This document shows, piece after piece, positions 22,706 to 36,100 of a stretch of 64,000 nt of DNA. A program made the position numbers and the translations under genes. Location: NCBI RefSeq assembly GCF_949987515.2, contig NC_082689.1:62453246-62517245 (forward strand). Reading direction: 5' to 3'. How positions within the stretch are numbered: position 1 is the first letter of the stretch; the number at the start of each line of letters is the position of its first letter. The stretch comes from Delphinus delphis (lineage: Eukaryota > Chordata > Mammalia > Artiodactyla > Delphinidae). The notes beneath the pieces are model-generated. The model ran no database searches. It had not been told where the DNA came from and worked only from the letters and a program-made list of their open reading frames with translations.

Positions 22706-25700
22706 CCTAAATTTCATTAAAAAAATATACATCACAGTGACTTCTGAGCTAGGAAAAGAAGTGCATTAACTTCATTTGTTTTTCCCTTCTGTAAAGAGAG
22801 CAGCCATAACTTTTAATATACCCACATACAAATACCCAATTCATTTATCCTTCAAAATACTATAAACACACAAAGGGGGAACAAAATATACAGCATGTGC
22901 TTTTGGTAAACATAGGAATTTGCTTGAAAAAGGGGGGCAGGGCAGACACACAAATCAATCCCACCACTCCCCCCAGTACATAAAAACAAACAAAACCCCT
23001 CAACAACTCCCTTCTCCAACCTTGCTGATGGAATTTTTCAAATTCCATAAAGGTTCGAAGTGTGATGAAAAATACTGCCACCCAGAGTAAAGCAAAATCA
23101 ACTACTAAAACCATACTAATTTGTTCCACACACTAACCTGAAAACAAATTAGAACTGTCAGTAATTACTACTACTGAAAACATGAGAAGCCCAGTGTGTT
23201 CCCGTCCCCAATATTAAGAAATTTTTACTTTTCAGTTTCATATCTCCCACTGAGTACAGAATCAAAGGCCATTAGGCAAAGCCAATATGAGTCAATATTA
23301 CACTTGTGCAAAGATGGATTTATAAGACAAATTCTTTGAAACTTCTGTGAGGGATCTGATTAAGAAACTTAGAAACTACAATGCTCTATGAACTCACTAC
23401 CTATAGAGTAATTTAAAAATGTTTTAAAGCAACCTAGTAGCTTCTCTACAAGCTCTTTAACATTAATCACTCTGCAGTGTCAATTTCTGTGGCAGATGGT
23501 TTACCCAGAAAAAGAATTCACATGAAATAATCATGAAAAAATTTCTCATATATTGCCAATCAAGTAATAAAAACAAACTAAATATCTTTAAGAGGATATT
23601 AAATCAAACACACTTTGAGGTAAACTGTAAGCTCAAACTATTATCAATTTGGCAGTAAAGAATTAAATAGTTGACTTTTAGGAAAACAAAGTTGTTCAAA
23701 GTAAAAACTAAAGGTTGCACAACCATTAAAAATGTAATGAAAGGATCATTTGATTGGTGTACTATTCAGATGCAAAGGCAGATGAGGTACAATTAATGCT
23801 GTTTGATCATTTTCTAAATGTTATTTATATTCTGAAAATAAAATCTAGCTGATTGTCATCTCTCACTTCAACTCCTTCACATATCTGTTCTATTGTAAAA
23901 ACAGCTAACAAAGTTTTTTTTAAAAGGCTTATAAATAATGTTTAGCATGGAATTGCTTCTTTGATGACCAAAACAGAATACTACTTAACGAAATTACTAT
24001 CTTTTCCCCCTATGGTTACTTGTCTATAATTCTTAGTGGATAAAGCTCCGGGATCAGACAACATAGAAGTATTTTTACTTAGCATGTTTTTTTTTTTTTA
24101 AAATATAATTATTAGAAATCCTTTCTTAAACAGCACCTTTCTTGAAGCTCAAATAGTTTAACAAAGACTTTTTAAATGCAGTTTACTGAATTTAAGACAA
24201 ACAATAACTAATTTAAAATATATTAACATTATACAGCTTGGGGACTCAAGACTCAATTATCTCTAAGGTTTGTGGTCAAAGTCTCTAAGGAATCAACCAC
24301 CCTGGATTATCATAAACATCTATTACTTTTACCATCAGGAAAAAAATTTGTAAGACTCTGCTACAGATATTTGTTTCAAGATATTGCAAACAATCATTAC
24401 CCTATTTGTTATATAAATGGCTACCACAATGCCAAATGTATCATTACTGTTTTAATCAATAACGGGAAGTACTATGCTAATAAGCATTGCTTTGCTCAGT
24501 ACAAATAACATTGAGTAGCTACTGGGTTTACGCAGGAGCTACCTTGGTAACAGAGTAGGTATTTGACACTACTGACAAATAGTAAAGTACAAAAGCACTC
24601 TAGAGGCAACTACTAATTGGAATTCTGAAATTTCTTTTCAAATGAGGCAGGTTTTGTGTTTACTGTATGTTCAACATTTTATTTAGAAGAGAAATTACAG
24701 AATAAAAGGCCACACATCACTAAAATAGCAATATACCACACACAAAATTCTAAACGGACTTTGGATATCTTTAGTGTTTCACACTATAAGCTATCAAATT
24801 TTGCTACTTTCTACTCTATGTGGCAATGCTATACATGCCAAGTTAAAATAATGATTAACAGTTACGGTATAAAGCCCCCTGAATAGAAGAAACCAGAGTC
24901 ATAAACATGCTACAGCCTACTGTGATACATAGATAAAAAAGATGCATTTTCTTGCCAGTTGAAGCTCACAGTTATGAGAGTTAGAGAAGTCAGTTCAAGT
25001 TAAAAAAAAAAAAAAAAAAACATGCAACATTAATACTCAACTCTATATAGGTCAGTGGCCAAAAAGAGAAATCTAAGTTAATGTGTCAATACTAACAATT
25101 TTTAGAATCTGTCTAACATAAAGACCTGCACAAGTGGTATGTTTTAGTGAGAAAACTATTTTTTTCATTTTAGAGAAGGGTAATGGTAATAATAATAATA
25201 AAACATTCCCCCAAAGCAAGTTTCATCTCTTCAGACCAACAGCAACACAGAATTGAGAATTACAACCTGATCTTCAAGGTACAGTTCTTGTCAGATGCTG
25301 TGTAACAGCAAGCCAAGCCCAATCAGTACATCAACTGAAAAAAAATACTCAACTATATTTATAGACAGTGAAGTAAAACAAAACTAAAGAGGAAAAATAT
25401 TAATATGAAACAAGCTACCGGTAGAAATATAAAGAGTAACATGAAGTGCAATATAAATATCTATTTTAAAGCACAAATTACTATAAAATCAAAAGTAATG
25501 ACTTAATATCTCAAGTTATTAGGGTCCCACTTCTGTGTAATTAAAAGCTGCTGCTGCAAGCCTCTGTTATAAATGCTATAGAAAAATCTACACAAGATTT
25601 CTTCTACCTAGTGGCTTCTAAGGTTACTTTAATCATGAGAAACACAAGCTTTTGTAACAATGTATTCCAACAATCAGTTATGTTTGTTTCCAACTGGCCG

Positions 25701-25826
25701 ATCACACAAATCAGGGTGTAGAAAAGCATGTTTGCTACTGGCTGATTGTTGCAACACAAAAATGCATACATGAAATAGTTAAACACAGCACACAGTATTA
25801 CACCAAAGTGTTTTTCTCATTTCAAG

Positions 25827-25832
25827 TTTATT
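25827..25832 (-). terminator. PPIG: candidate proximal PPIG poly(A) signal
   Basis: TTTATT on + reads AATAAA on the transcript strand about 200 nt after the stop. A GT-rich stretch (CACTTTGGTGTAA) follows downstream. Confidence 0.4.
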
Positions 25833-26029
25833 AAAACTTTTGCAGTACAAATTATCCAGGTTGCAGATTATCAAAAGATCGACTCAATAAAGTCCACATT
25901 GGAAAAAAAAAAAAAAAGGACAAACATAAACCCAAAACAATGAAAAGAAAACAACATAAAGGGGATTCATCAGCAAGTCTCTAAAACTTAAAATTTGAGA
26001 CAGAATGGAAATAAGTTTATATACCTCAT

Positions 26030-27137
26030 TCATCCACTTTTGTCTTCATCTGTTCCAGGGCTTGATTCATGATCAAATTTTTTATTTTTATCATGTGTGT
26101 GGTCATTTTCTTGACCCTTTGATTTTTGGTTTTCTTTTTCCACTGAGGATCTGGTCTTCTCATCCTCCTTATTTTTCAAAGTTGAGAACTTTAATTCATT
26201 GTCCTGACTACTTTGTTTCATTTTTGAGAATGGACTTTGATCTCTATCAGCCTTTTTTTCCCTGTTACTATTTGAGCTACTATGATCACGATTTTTAGAG
26301 TACATTCTCTTCTCACCCTCAGAATTCTCTTTTCTGTGTGAACTTTTACTTTCTTGGTTTCTGTATTTTTCTTTGTTTCTGCTTTGACTTTCTTCTCTCT
26401 CTGAGCTCCGTGAATCTCTCCTCCTTCTCCTCCTGTCTTTACTTCTTGATCTTCCTGGCGTTGCTCTTCTGTCTCGGCTCCGTGACCTTCCTCTTCTCCT
26501 GTACTCCTGTTCTCTGTATCTGTGATACTCCTTGCTTCTGCTGCGATCTCGGTCATGGCTTCTAGACCGCACTCTTCTGCTCCTGTCCCTACTTCTGCTT
26601 CGTTCCCTTGTTCTACTATTGTAACTGTGTTTGCCTTTAGTTACATCGCGTTCTCTACTCCTAGACTGTGCACGTCTGTCCTTGTCCTTACTTTTATTAT
26701 GATCATGCTCATTGCTTTTGGATTCTAACTGTTTAGACTTCTCTTTACTTCTACTCCTTTCCTGATCTTTTCCTTTAGAATCAGACTTTTCTTTTTCTTT
26801 AACATTCTCATGATCCCTTTCTTTACTCCTTGACCTCATCCTCTTTTCTTCATGTCTATTATGCTTTGTATCTCTTTCCTTACTCTTGGATTTCTCTTTG
26901 CTCTTACTCCTACTTTTCGATTTGGCCCTTTTCTTTACCTTGTTTTTATATTTATCATCTTTTTCTGAATTTCTTCTGATGTCTCTCTCTTTGCTGTTAG
27001 ATTTATGATCTTTAACTTTCTTTTCCTTTTCACTTTTTCTGTTTGGACTCTCAGAAACATGCCTATGATCAGTTATTTTTTTCTCTTTTACTCTAACTGG
27101 GCTTCTTTGATTTTCTTTTATTTCATTTAACTCACTC
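26030..27137 (-). CDS. PPIG: PPIG last coding exon (RS-rich tail and stop)
   Basis: 1108 nt of coding sequence after the acceptor CTTCCTTTTTTAG. It encodes about 369 residues dominated by RS, RE, KE, RD and SK dipeptides, with blocks such as [18 protein letters not shown] and [20 protein letters not shown]. It ends [15 protein letters not shown] and TGA (26032-26030). This low-complexity tail is the phosphorylatable RS domain that targets the protein to nuclear speckles (family knowledge). The open frame extends upstream to 27196, but that part is intron. Confidence 0.96.
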
Positions 27138-30100
27138 CTAAAAAAGGAAGAAAAAAAGTTTTGGGGAAAGTTTATTAGGAAAACAATGGTGTCCATTATT
27201 GCTGAAATGATATTCTATTTTCCTTAAGACATTCAGAAACAACTGAAATGGCTTTAAATGAAATAATTTTAAATAGTTAAAAAAAATACTTGTTACTGCA
27301 TTTGAAATAAGAGTTAAATCTTACTTATCCCCTTTGATCCATCTTTCACCACTTGATACCCTCATTCTTTGAGCTCTCTGCATCTCCTGCCTCCAATGTG
27401 GAGGAGTCTCACTACGTCTGAAACGATCCCTGGATCTGGATCTAGAAGGAGTTCGATAACGCTTTAAAAAAAGAGGGGAAAAATTAATATATAAAAATAT
27501 AAAAGCATTATAACAATTGCTAAAGTGTACATATTTCTAGGTTCAAAAATGTCTGCTATTTCCATGCCTTCTAAAATAACTAAATTTCCCAATTGTCAGG
27601 TAGGAAATCAATGAGGCATAATGTGGTTTGATATCTTTGCTTTCATTGCTAATGAAATGTGTGTTTATATGTTCTTGTTTTAAATATGTCTTGGGTTTAA
27701 GTTCTAAAACAGTAAATATCGATAGCTATATCCCACATGAACAAAAGCTCTTTTGAATCCTCAATCATTTTTAAGAGTGTAAAGAGGTCCGAAGACAAAA
27801 AAGTTTGAGAACTGCTATGAGAATAGTTAGGAAGCCCTTTATAGTTCAGAGAATATACAATGGTGAACTGAACTAAGATGGTAGGAGTGGAGCTTGAGAG
27901 AAGCAGATACATTTCAGAGTATTTAGGAGGTTGAGGTTGAACAGACAGGATTTGGTGATGGATAAGTTATATAAGGTAGGAAAGAAAAGGGGAGAAACAA
28001 AATGATTCTTGGGCTTCAGGTTTAAGTGCTTGCACAGGTGGTAGTGTCTGTCACTGAGACCAGAAATCTAAAGGAGGGTCAGGCCTGAAGAAGTGTTTAT
28101 GCTTACCATTGTATATGATGAGTTTAAAGTGCCCATTAGGCACCTAAATGGTCATCAAATAAACCTTTGATGCCAGAAAGGCAGATGAAAAACTGACAGT
28201 TATCAGCATACAGGTACCCAGTGAAGTTACAAGAGTGATTATATTGCCCAAGAAGCATATGCAAAGTGAGAAGAGTTAGAACCCTGAGGTACTACAATAT
28301 TTAAACATCAGGTAGAAGAGCATGAACTAGCACTGGAAATTTAAGACAGACTGGCCAGAGACAGGAAGAAAAGATGATGGAAGCAAAGGGAAAAGAGTGT
28401 TACAAGGAGGGAGATTAAATAAGACAAAGACTGAAAGGATCCAATGGATTCTGTGACTTGGAACTGACCATAAAGCAAGTGCTGTTTTCAGCAGAATGGC
28501 AGAAGACAAACTGAAATGGCTGAGGAACAAGTAGGAAGTGAAGAAATAATATACTAAGTATAGCCACGTTGGTTAAAAGTTTTGAAAAAACAAGAAGATA
28601 TTTAAATTCTGATGAGGAGAATCCAGTGAAGAGAAAGAGTATGAAATATAAGAATAGGGTTAATTTTTAACAAGCATAGGGACACAGTGGTCAGGAAGTA
28701 ACAAAGGGGTACAAGAAAGACCTCAATCTCATTTTATACCATGTACATGTAAAATCCATTAACATCCCATGGATTTTCAATGTGGAAGAACCAACACAAA
28801 GAAGTTACTATAAAAGGAGAACATATAATTCAACATCCGTATCTACTCTAAATTTTAACTACTTATGTATAAAACAATACTTAAGAAACACTCTAGGATT
28901 ATTTAAGATAAATGCAATACTATTAGAACTTCTGGGAAAAGAATCACCTACCCTTGGTCCTCTTCCTTTAATTTTCCTGCCAGACCTAGTAACTAAAAGT
29001 CGCCTCTGGTATGAAGCAGGCTGGGAGTTAAGTAGATTACTAGAAGGAAGCAGAGGGAAAATTAAAAAACATTATTTTATAAAAATAAATCTGGAGAACA
29101 TAGCTTTACTGATCTAAACTAATAAATTTAAAGTCTTACATATATAATCAGTGGTTCTCAACCAGGAATGTTATCAATCCTAGTAGTTATCTGGAAAAGT
29201 ATGGGAGCATTTTTACAACTGTCAATGACTAGAGGGTGCTATTGGTACCGAGTGACAAGTCAGGAATGCTAAAATCTTGTAATGTGTGTAGATGAAGAAC
29301 TATCCTGTTCCCAAATGCCAACTGTGTCCTGTTGAGAAACACTGTTATATAATCATCACTAAGATGAAGTCAACCTGATAGTGCTAAGGAACTCAGAGTA
29401 GGCTACATGCTGTTGAGAGAACAATTTTAAAGCTATCTGATTCTAAAGTATCTTACTATCCTATAAGCAGTTGTTCACTGGTAATAAAACTATAGAGAAA
29501 TGTAATTAATGTGAATTAAACAGAGACAAGATGGTCTGAATTAGCAAAATGTTTAATATCATGCTTTATACCAGAAAGGGAAACTATTTATTTTCAAATA
29601 ATAATGAGTTAATATTTAATTAGCACTAACAATATCTGTGTATGTTATATCTGAAAAATGCATTCTAAAGTAGTTCAAATATCTTCTCCTTAATGTTTAC
29701 TTCCTTAGACACACAATTTCCTATTAACTGAATAAACTCAATCCAATCCATCAAAATTATCCCAATTCAAGTAACCAAGACTTACTTTTATATTTTTACT
29801 GTATTGTGAAAGTATAGGGGGAATGTTCAGAATTTTACCACTTTTAAATACATTATTTCCAATTATAAATAAGAGAAAGATACCCATCTTTTTTTCTATC
29901 TTTGGACATAATTATTAAAATGATTCATCAAGAACCAACAACTTCTAATACTAATAATGTGAACTTATGTAGAAGAATTTTCAAAGTACTTGAATATGCT
30001 GTCAATTTTCAATACCACAATATTGTAAACCAGGCAAGGAAAACAGCATTTTCCCCCATCAGACAAACTGAAAAATAAAGGTTCTTACTTGCTTAAAAGT

Positions 30101-33100
30101 TTAATGTATACAAATAACAGAGTAAAACACTTGTTTTAAATGGAATTTGTTTGGAATGCCACTTAACAATATGTTTTTGCCATTTGCAGTGCTTGTTTCT
30201 TTTTTTTAATTAATGTAACTTTTATTCAAAAATCTGTCTGAATTAAGTCAATTTATCTTTTCAGCTATGTGGTTAGCAAAAAGGAGCCTTGCTAACATTA
30301 TCCTATTAAGAAATTTCAATCTTGGGACAAGGTCACCAATTAAACCTTATCTAAAATAAGCAAAAATGGTTTTTTAAAAAAGAAAGGTTCTGTGGTAGAG
30401 AATGTAGACCAGTTTATAAAATAAACATATTCACATACCACTCTCTCTCTCTCTCCCTGTTCTTCCTTTCTTTTTCATCAGCTTTAGGAGGACTTTTTCT
30501 CATTAGGAATCTATTTTCAGGTATTGGAGGGATTTCTTCTGGACGAACAGTAGACTGGGGTTGTGCTTCAAGATTTTCAGCCTCACTTTCACTAGATGCG
30601 CTTTAAAAGAAACACACACAACAAATTCCACTTGGTTATTATGTACCTACCCCGATTTTCCAATTGTTGGTATTTCTTTCCTTTGTAATATGTACAATAT
30701 ATGCATCATTCTGTCCCCGATCTCTGACCAAAAATGCAATTACATGGGGAAAATACTCATTCCTCTGACAAACCAACCAAAAACCAAAACCAAATGTTTC
30801 TGTTATCACATTCTCAAAAAATATTTTCCAATAAAATGGAACCAAAATATGATACTTCATGTGTAATGCCCTCTGATAAATTTAAAATACTTGAAAATAT
30901 AGGTAAAGAAACTGCTTTAGAGGCAACAGGTTTATAAAGATGAGTTTTAGTACAACCATAGATTATTTCAGACAAAACAGGAAAGAAAAGAAATATGCTG
31001 ACATTATCTGCTTTCTACCCTATGCTATCATAGGAGGAAAAAAAATAAAGAACAAAAAAGCGAGAGACTGCTACAGAAAATAAAACAGTCATTGGTTTCT
31101 TATAATTCTCACTAATCTTATATTCCTCCCATAAAATACAAACCTATATAACCAAAAGGTCATTGAATTCAGACAAAATGAACTGAATGGTTTGGTTGAA
31201 AATTAAAATGAATGTCCCCAAATTTAATCTATAGACTGTAGAATATCAAAATGGTCTTATACTTCATGCTATGAAACATTTCTCACTATTTTCATGTTCC
31301 ATATAATTGATCCAAAATCCCAATAGATTTATATATAAACAGAAGGGAATTAGAATACAAAGTCAGTACTGTAAAAGTAAATTAAGACCTTTTCTTGCTT
31401 TTCTTTCGCTTCTTCTTTTCTTTCTTGTGTTTACGAGAATTTTTCCTATGTTTCTTCTTTCTTTTTTTTGATTTCTCTTCAGAAGCACTTTCAGAATCAG
31501 AAGAATCAGAAGAGGACTGAGAATCGCTTGAACTATCTGAGTCACTGGATGATGAGGAGGAGGAGGAGGAGGATTTATGCCTTTTCTTTTCTTCTTTCCT
31601 AGCTTTAATAAAAAGCAAAACGGTTTGGTGAACACTTTTTAGACAAACTTTGTAAGTGGAAGTTTAGATTTTTTTGCAGATTCTCAAAGTCCAGTATTTA
31701 ACACTTAGCTCATCCAGCTATTTGACCTGAGGCGTACAGGAAAGGAGTTAAGACTCAAGATTAGAATCCAGATCTACAGACGCATGGGGCAGAGTTATAT
31801 TTATATCTAAAGAATTCTGGAAAAGTAATAGGTAAATCTAAAACATTAAACTAAGTTAATTTTAGGAATCATATGAATAACATACTTTTTTAAAGGCACA
31901 GAAATAACACTCAAGAATCCCAGATTCTAATCTTTTTGTAGTTTTCAACTTTTTCTCTTATCAATATTGGAAGTACAACTGTAGGAGAGAAGTAATAGAA
32001 AAAATACTATGCATGAATGTGGAAAGATAAGAAACACGATTCCACTGGCATGGGCTTATTCAATGTCTGAGTATTCCTCTAATGATTAAGAAATTTAGCT
32101 TTGGTTGAACAGCAGACTTACAACAGAGGGTAGTGGTAGTCATTTGCCAATGATTAATAAATATGTTTTGGGGTCTCTACAAAAAGTAATTTCAAATTTA
32201 AATTTTATTTTGGGTTAAGGAAGTTTAATTTTAAAAGGGGTCCCAAAACTCAAATGCTTTAAAGATGAGGAAACTAACACAAATAAGTGAGGTTAACCAG
32301 GAAATGGAGGAAGATATGACAGACTGGACAGAGCTTCGCCCACCTAACAGTATTCTAATTCCAACCATGGTGGACTTAAAGAAGTGAATTCAACAATCTG
32401 ATTAAAAAATGGGCAGAGAACCTGAATAAACATTTTTCCAAAGGAGACATACAGATGCCAACAGGCACATGAAAAGATGCTCAACATCACTAATCATCAG
32501 AGAAATGCAAATCAAAACAATGAGATAGCACCTCACACCTGTCAGAATGGCTATTATCAAAAAGACAACACATAACAAGCATTGGTGAGGATGTGGAGAA
32601 ATGGGACCCCTTGTGCACTGTTTGTGAGAATGTAAATTGATATAGCCAGTATGGGAAGTAGCATGGAGGATCCTCAAGAAGTTAAAATAGCAGTGCCATA
32701 TGACCCAGCAATTCTATTTCTGGGTATTTATCAAAAAAAAACTAAAACACTAATTCTGAAAGATATATGCAACTCAACCTTCACTGAAGCATTATTTACA
32801 ATAGCCAAGATATGGAAGCAACCTAAGTGTCCACTGATATGTGAATGGATAAAGAAGATGTAGCGCGCGCACGCACACGCACACGCGCGCACACGCAATG
32901 GAATATTACTTAGCCATAAAAAAGGAAGGACCTCCTACCCCTTGTGACAACATGGATGGATCTAGAGGGTATTATGCTAAGTGAAATAAGTCAGACAGAA
33001 AAAGGCAAATACTGTGTGATTTCAATTATATGTGGAATCTAAAAAACAAAACAAATGAACAAACATAACAAAACAGAAACAGACTCATAGATACAGTGAA

Positions 33101-36100
33101 GAAACTAGTGGTTGCCAGAGGAGAAGGCGATTAAGGGGGTGGGGAAATAGGTTTATGGGATTAAGAAGTACAAACTTCCAGTTATAAAATAAGTCATGGG
33201 GATGTAGTGTAGAGCACAGGGAATATAGTCAATAATATTGTAATATCCCTGTATGGTGACAGAGAATAACTAGACTTATTATAGTGGTCATTTTGTAATG
33301 TATAAAAATATCAAATCACTGTTGTATGCCTGAAATCAATAGGATATTTTCAGTCCATTATGCCTTAATTAAAAGAGAAGTAAGTGAATTCAGGCTAAAG
33401 CTGGGACAATATTGATATATGGATAACTACAATACAGTGGAACAGAAAATACATTAGAATCCAGATATAGGTAAATAAAATATAAATCATTTATCCTTCT
33501 TATCGTATATGAATTGTTCCACTGGCTAACCAAATAGAAGATGAAGGGAAGATGCTCTTTATCAAAAGTACTCCAAGAATAAATGAATAAGGAATTACAG
33601 AGTTAGAATATCACCATTTCACAACTCCTAAGGAGGCACTGCCCACCAATGGCCACTGCAGAGCACAGAGACAACCTGTCCTAAGTGACCCTTGCTCCCA
33701 TCAAATAGAATTTAAAAAAATCAAAACTATATCTGATCAATTTTCTAGATCTAACTACAAAGTTATATGAAATAGAAGCACAGAAGGAACACATTACATA
33801 ACAGAAGGATGCAATCCGTAAAATTCAGTGTGTGCAATAATGGGAAAGAAACACTACAGGACAAATGACCTAGCTTGTTCAACAAATAAATCTCAAGAAA
33901 CATAAAAAGAAATGGTGGGATAATCTATTAAAAACAAAAAAAATTTACAACACCAACCCAAATGTTTGAACCTGATTTGGATTCAAATTCAAACATCAAA
34001 AAATTAACATTAACTAAACAATTAGAAATTTGAACACTGTTAAGGATTTCTGACATTTAGGAACATATGTGTATATATGTCTGCATATGATTATGGTACG
34101 GTTATTTTTTCCAAAAGAGTCACCTTTTAGAGATAGTGAAATATTTATCAATAAAATGTTATGCCTAGAATTTACTTCAAACAGGAAATGGAGAACTGTC
34201 CAAGGACAGGTAACATGAGATTAGCCATAAATTAACTGGTAAAGATGGGTAATGAACATGGGTAATTTGTTATACAATTTCAATCACTTTTGTACATGTT
34301 AGTATTTTCCATAATTAAAAAAAAATCAAAGAGAACAAAGAATATCTTTGGACTGACTGTTGGCTGTTTACAGACCTTAATTGAAAGGGTTAACAGCTGG
34401 TTTGTAACCCTTCTGTTAGCTTCAGAACACCTGAGGAGTTGGCACTTGGTTGGCACTTGGCCAAATTATTCCTGAAACGTATTTACTTATTTATGACTGC
34501 ATTGGGGCCTTCTCTAGTTGTGGTGAGTGGGGGCTAACTCTTCAATGTGGTGCACAGGCTTCTCATCGTGGTGGCTTCTCTTGTTGTGGAGCACAGGCTC
34601 TAGGCGTGCAGGCTTCAGCAGTTGTGGCACACAGGATCAGTAGTTGTGGCACACGGGCTTAGTTCTAAGCTCCACAGCGTGTGGGATCTTCCCGGACTAG
34701 GGATCGAGCCAGTGTCCCTCCCCTGCATTGGCAGGAGGATTCCTAACCACTGCATCACCAGGGAAGTCCCTCTTTTAACTCAGAATTTATAGGAGTGTAC
34801 TGAGTTACAGAGATAAATGAGAATCTGGCTGGAGTTACTGTGTACTTGCCCAAGGGTCTGTGGTTCACTGTTAAGATTATTTCTCTGATACCGAAGAGAT
34901 GCTGCTGCACTGGAGAATGGGAACAAGGTATAAAAGCTGAAGGAACTCAAGAGGTAATAGCTTCAATGAACTTATTAGGTAGTCTTCGTCACCCAGTCAT
35001 GCTCCTCAGGACCACGAACCTATTAAGCTGAGATGCCTAGGATATATGCAAGTTCTGCCTAGAACTCATGACATCTCTAATATGACGCTGCTGTTCAAGC
35101 TGTGCTGTTTCCTGTCCTATATCCTTTCTTAATGATAAATAAGCTTAGTGCTGAGTGAAGCCTATCTTGTCTCATGAGTCCAATTGTTTATCTGATACCA
35201 AAACCACTGTTGATGGTGAGGCAGTATGGGTATGCAAACTGAAAAACCTACTTGCATACACTAAAAACCTGAGGGGGGAGAATCAAACTTAAAGAAACCT
35301 AAGGAAGAAAATAAATTCATAATGCATATGAGTAACTCTAAATACAAATATCTGAGGCCATATAATATGGAGACAAAATAAAAATATTCCACATAAGCAC
35401 AGAATACAGCTGTTAAAATTACTTGACAAAACATAGTAATGCTCTTCCCCATGATTAACAAAGCTTTATTCACCAGCTCCAATTTATATTTATTTTGCAT
35501 TGTGATTCTTTCCTGAGAAATACACTGAAGTTGGTTTCGTTAAAAGGCAAGCCCAAGAAGCAAGAAGAACTACAGAGTCCTGCAGCCTGTGCAATGAAAA
35601 CCACATTCACAGAAAGACAGACAAAATGAAAAGGCAGAGGACTATGTACCAGATGAAGGAACAAGATAAAACCGCAGAAAAACAACTAAATGGAGATAGG
35701 CAAAATTCCAGAAAAAGAATTCAGAATAATGACAGTGAAGATGATCTGGGACCTTGGAAAAAGAATGGAAGCAAAGATCGAGAAGATGCAAGAAATGTTT
35801 AACAAAGACCTAGAAGAATTAAAGAACAAACACCTAGAAGAATTAAAGAACAAACAAACAGAGATGAACAATACAATAACTGAAATGAAAAATACACTAG
35901 AAAGAATCAACAGCAGAATAAATGAGGCAGAAGAATGGATAGGTGACCTAGAAGACACAATGATGGAATTCACTGCCACGGAACAGAATAAAGAAAAAAG
36001 AATGAAAAGAAATGAAGACAGCCTAAGAGACCTCTGGGACAACATTAAACACACCAACATTCGCATTACAGGGGTCCCAGAAGGAGGAGAGAGAGAGAAA

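Larger units (their letters stand above)
22690..26029 (-). other. PPIG: probable long PPIG 3' UTR
   Basis: The interval after the TGA stop is AT-rich and nearly free of the SINEs and L1s that crowd the rest of the window. That is what a conserved, transcribed UTR would look like. It contains T-runs in the transcript strand (A-runs at 25003-25020 and 25903-25917 on +). Two candidate poly(A) signals fall in it or at its end. The open reading frames inside (for example 22860-23129) look accidental. The exact end is inferred. Confidence 0.45.

Noticed and set aside
22860..23129. 89-codon hydrophobic frame on -
   Set aside because: It lies in the probable PPIG 3' UTR, in AT-rich sequence, with no codon-use or family signal.
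26218..26556. Alternative frame over the PPIG tail, and likewise 31363-31635
   Set aside because: These are out-of-frame readings of PPIG exons, generated by the low-complexity RS and serine repeats.
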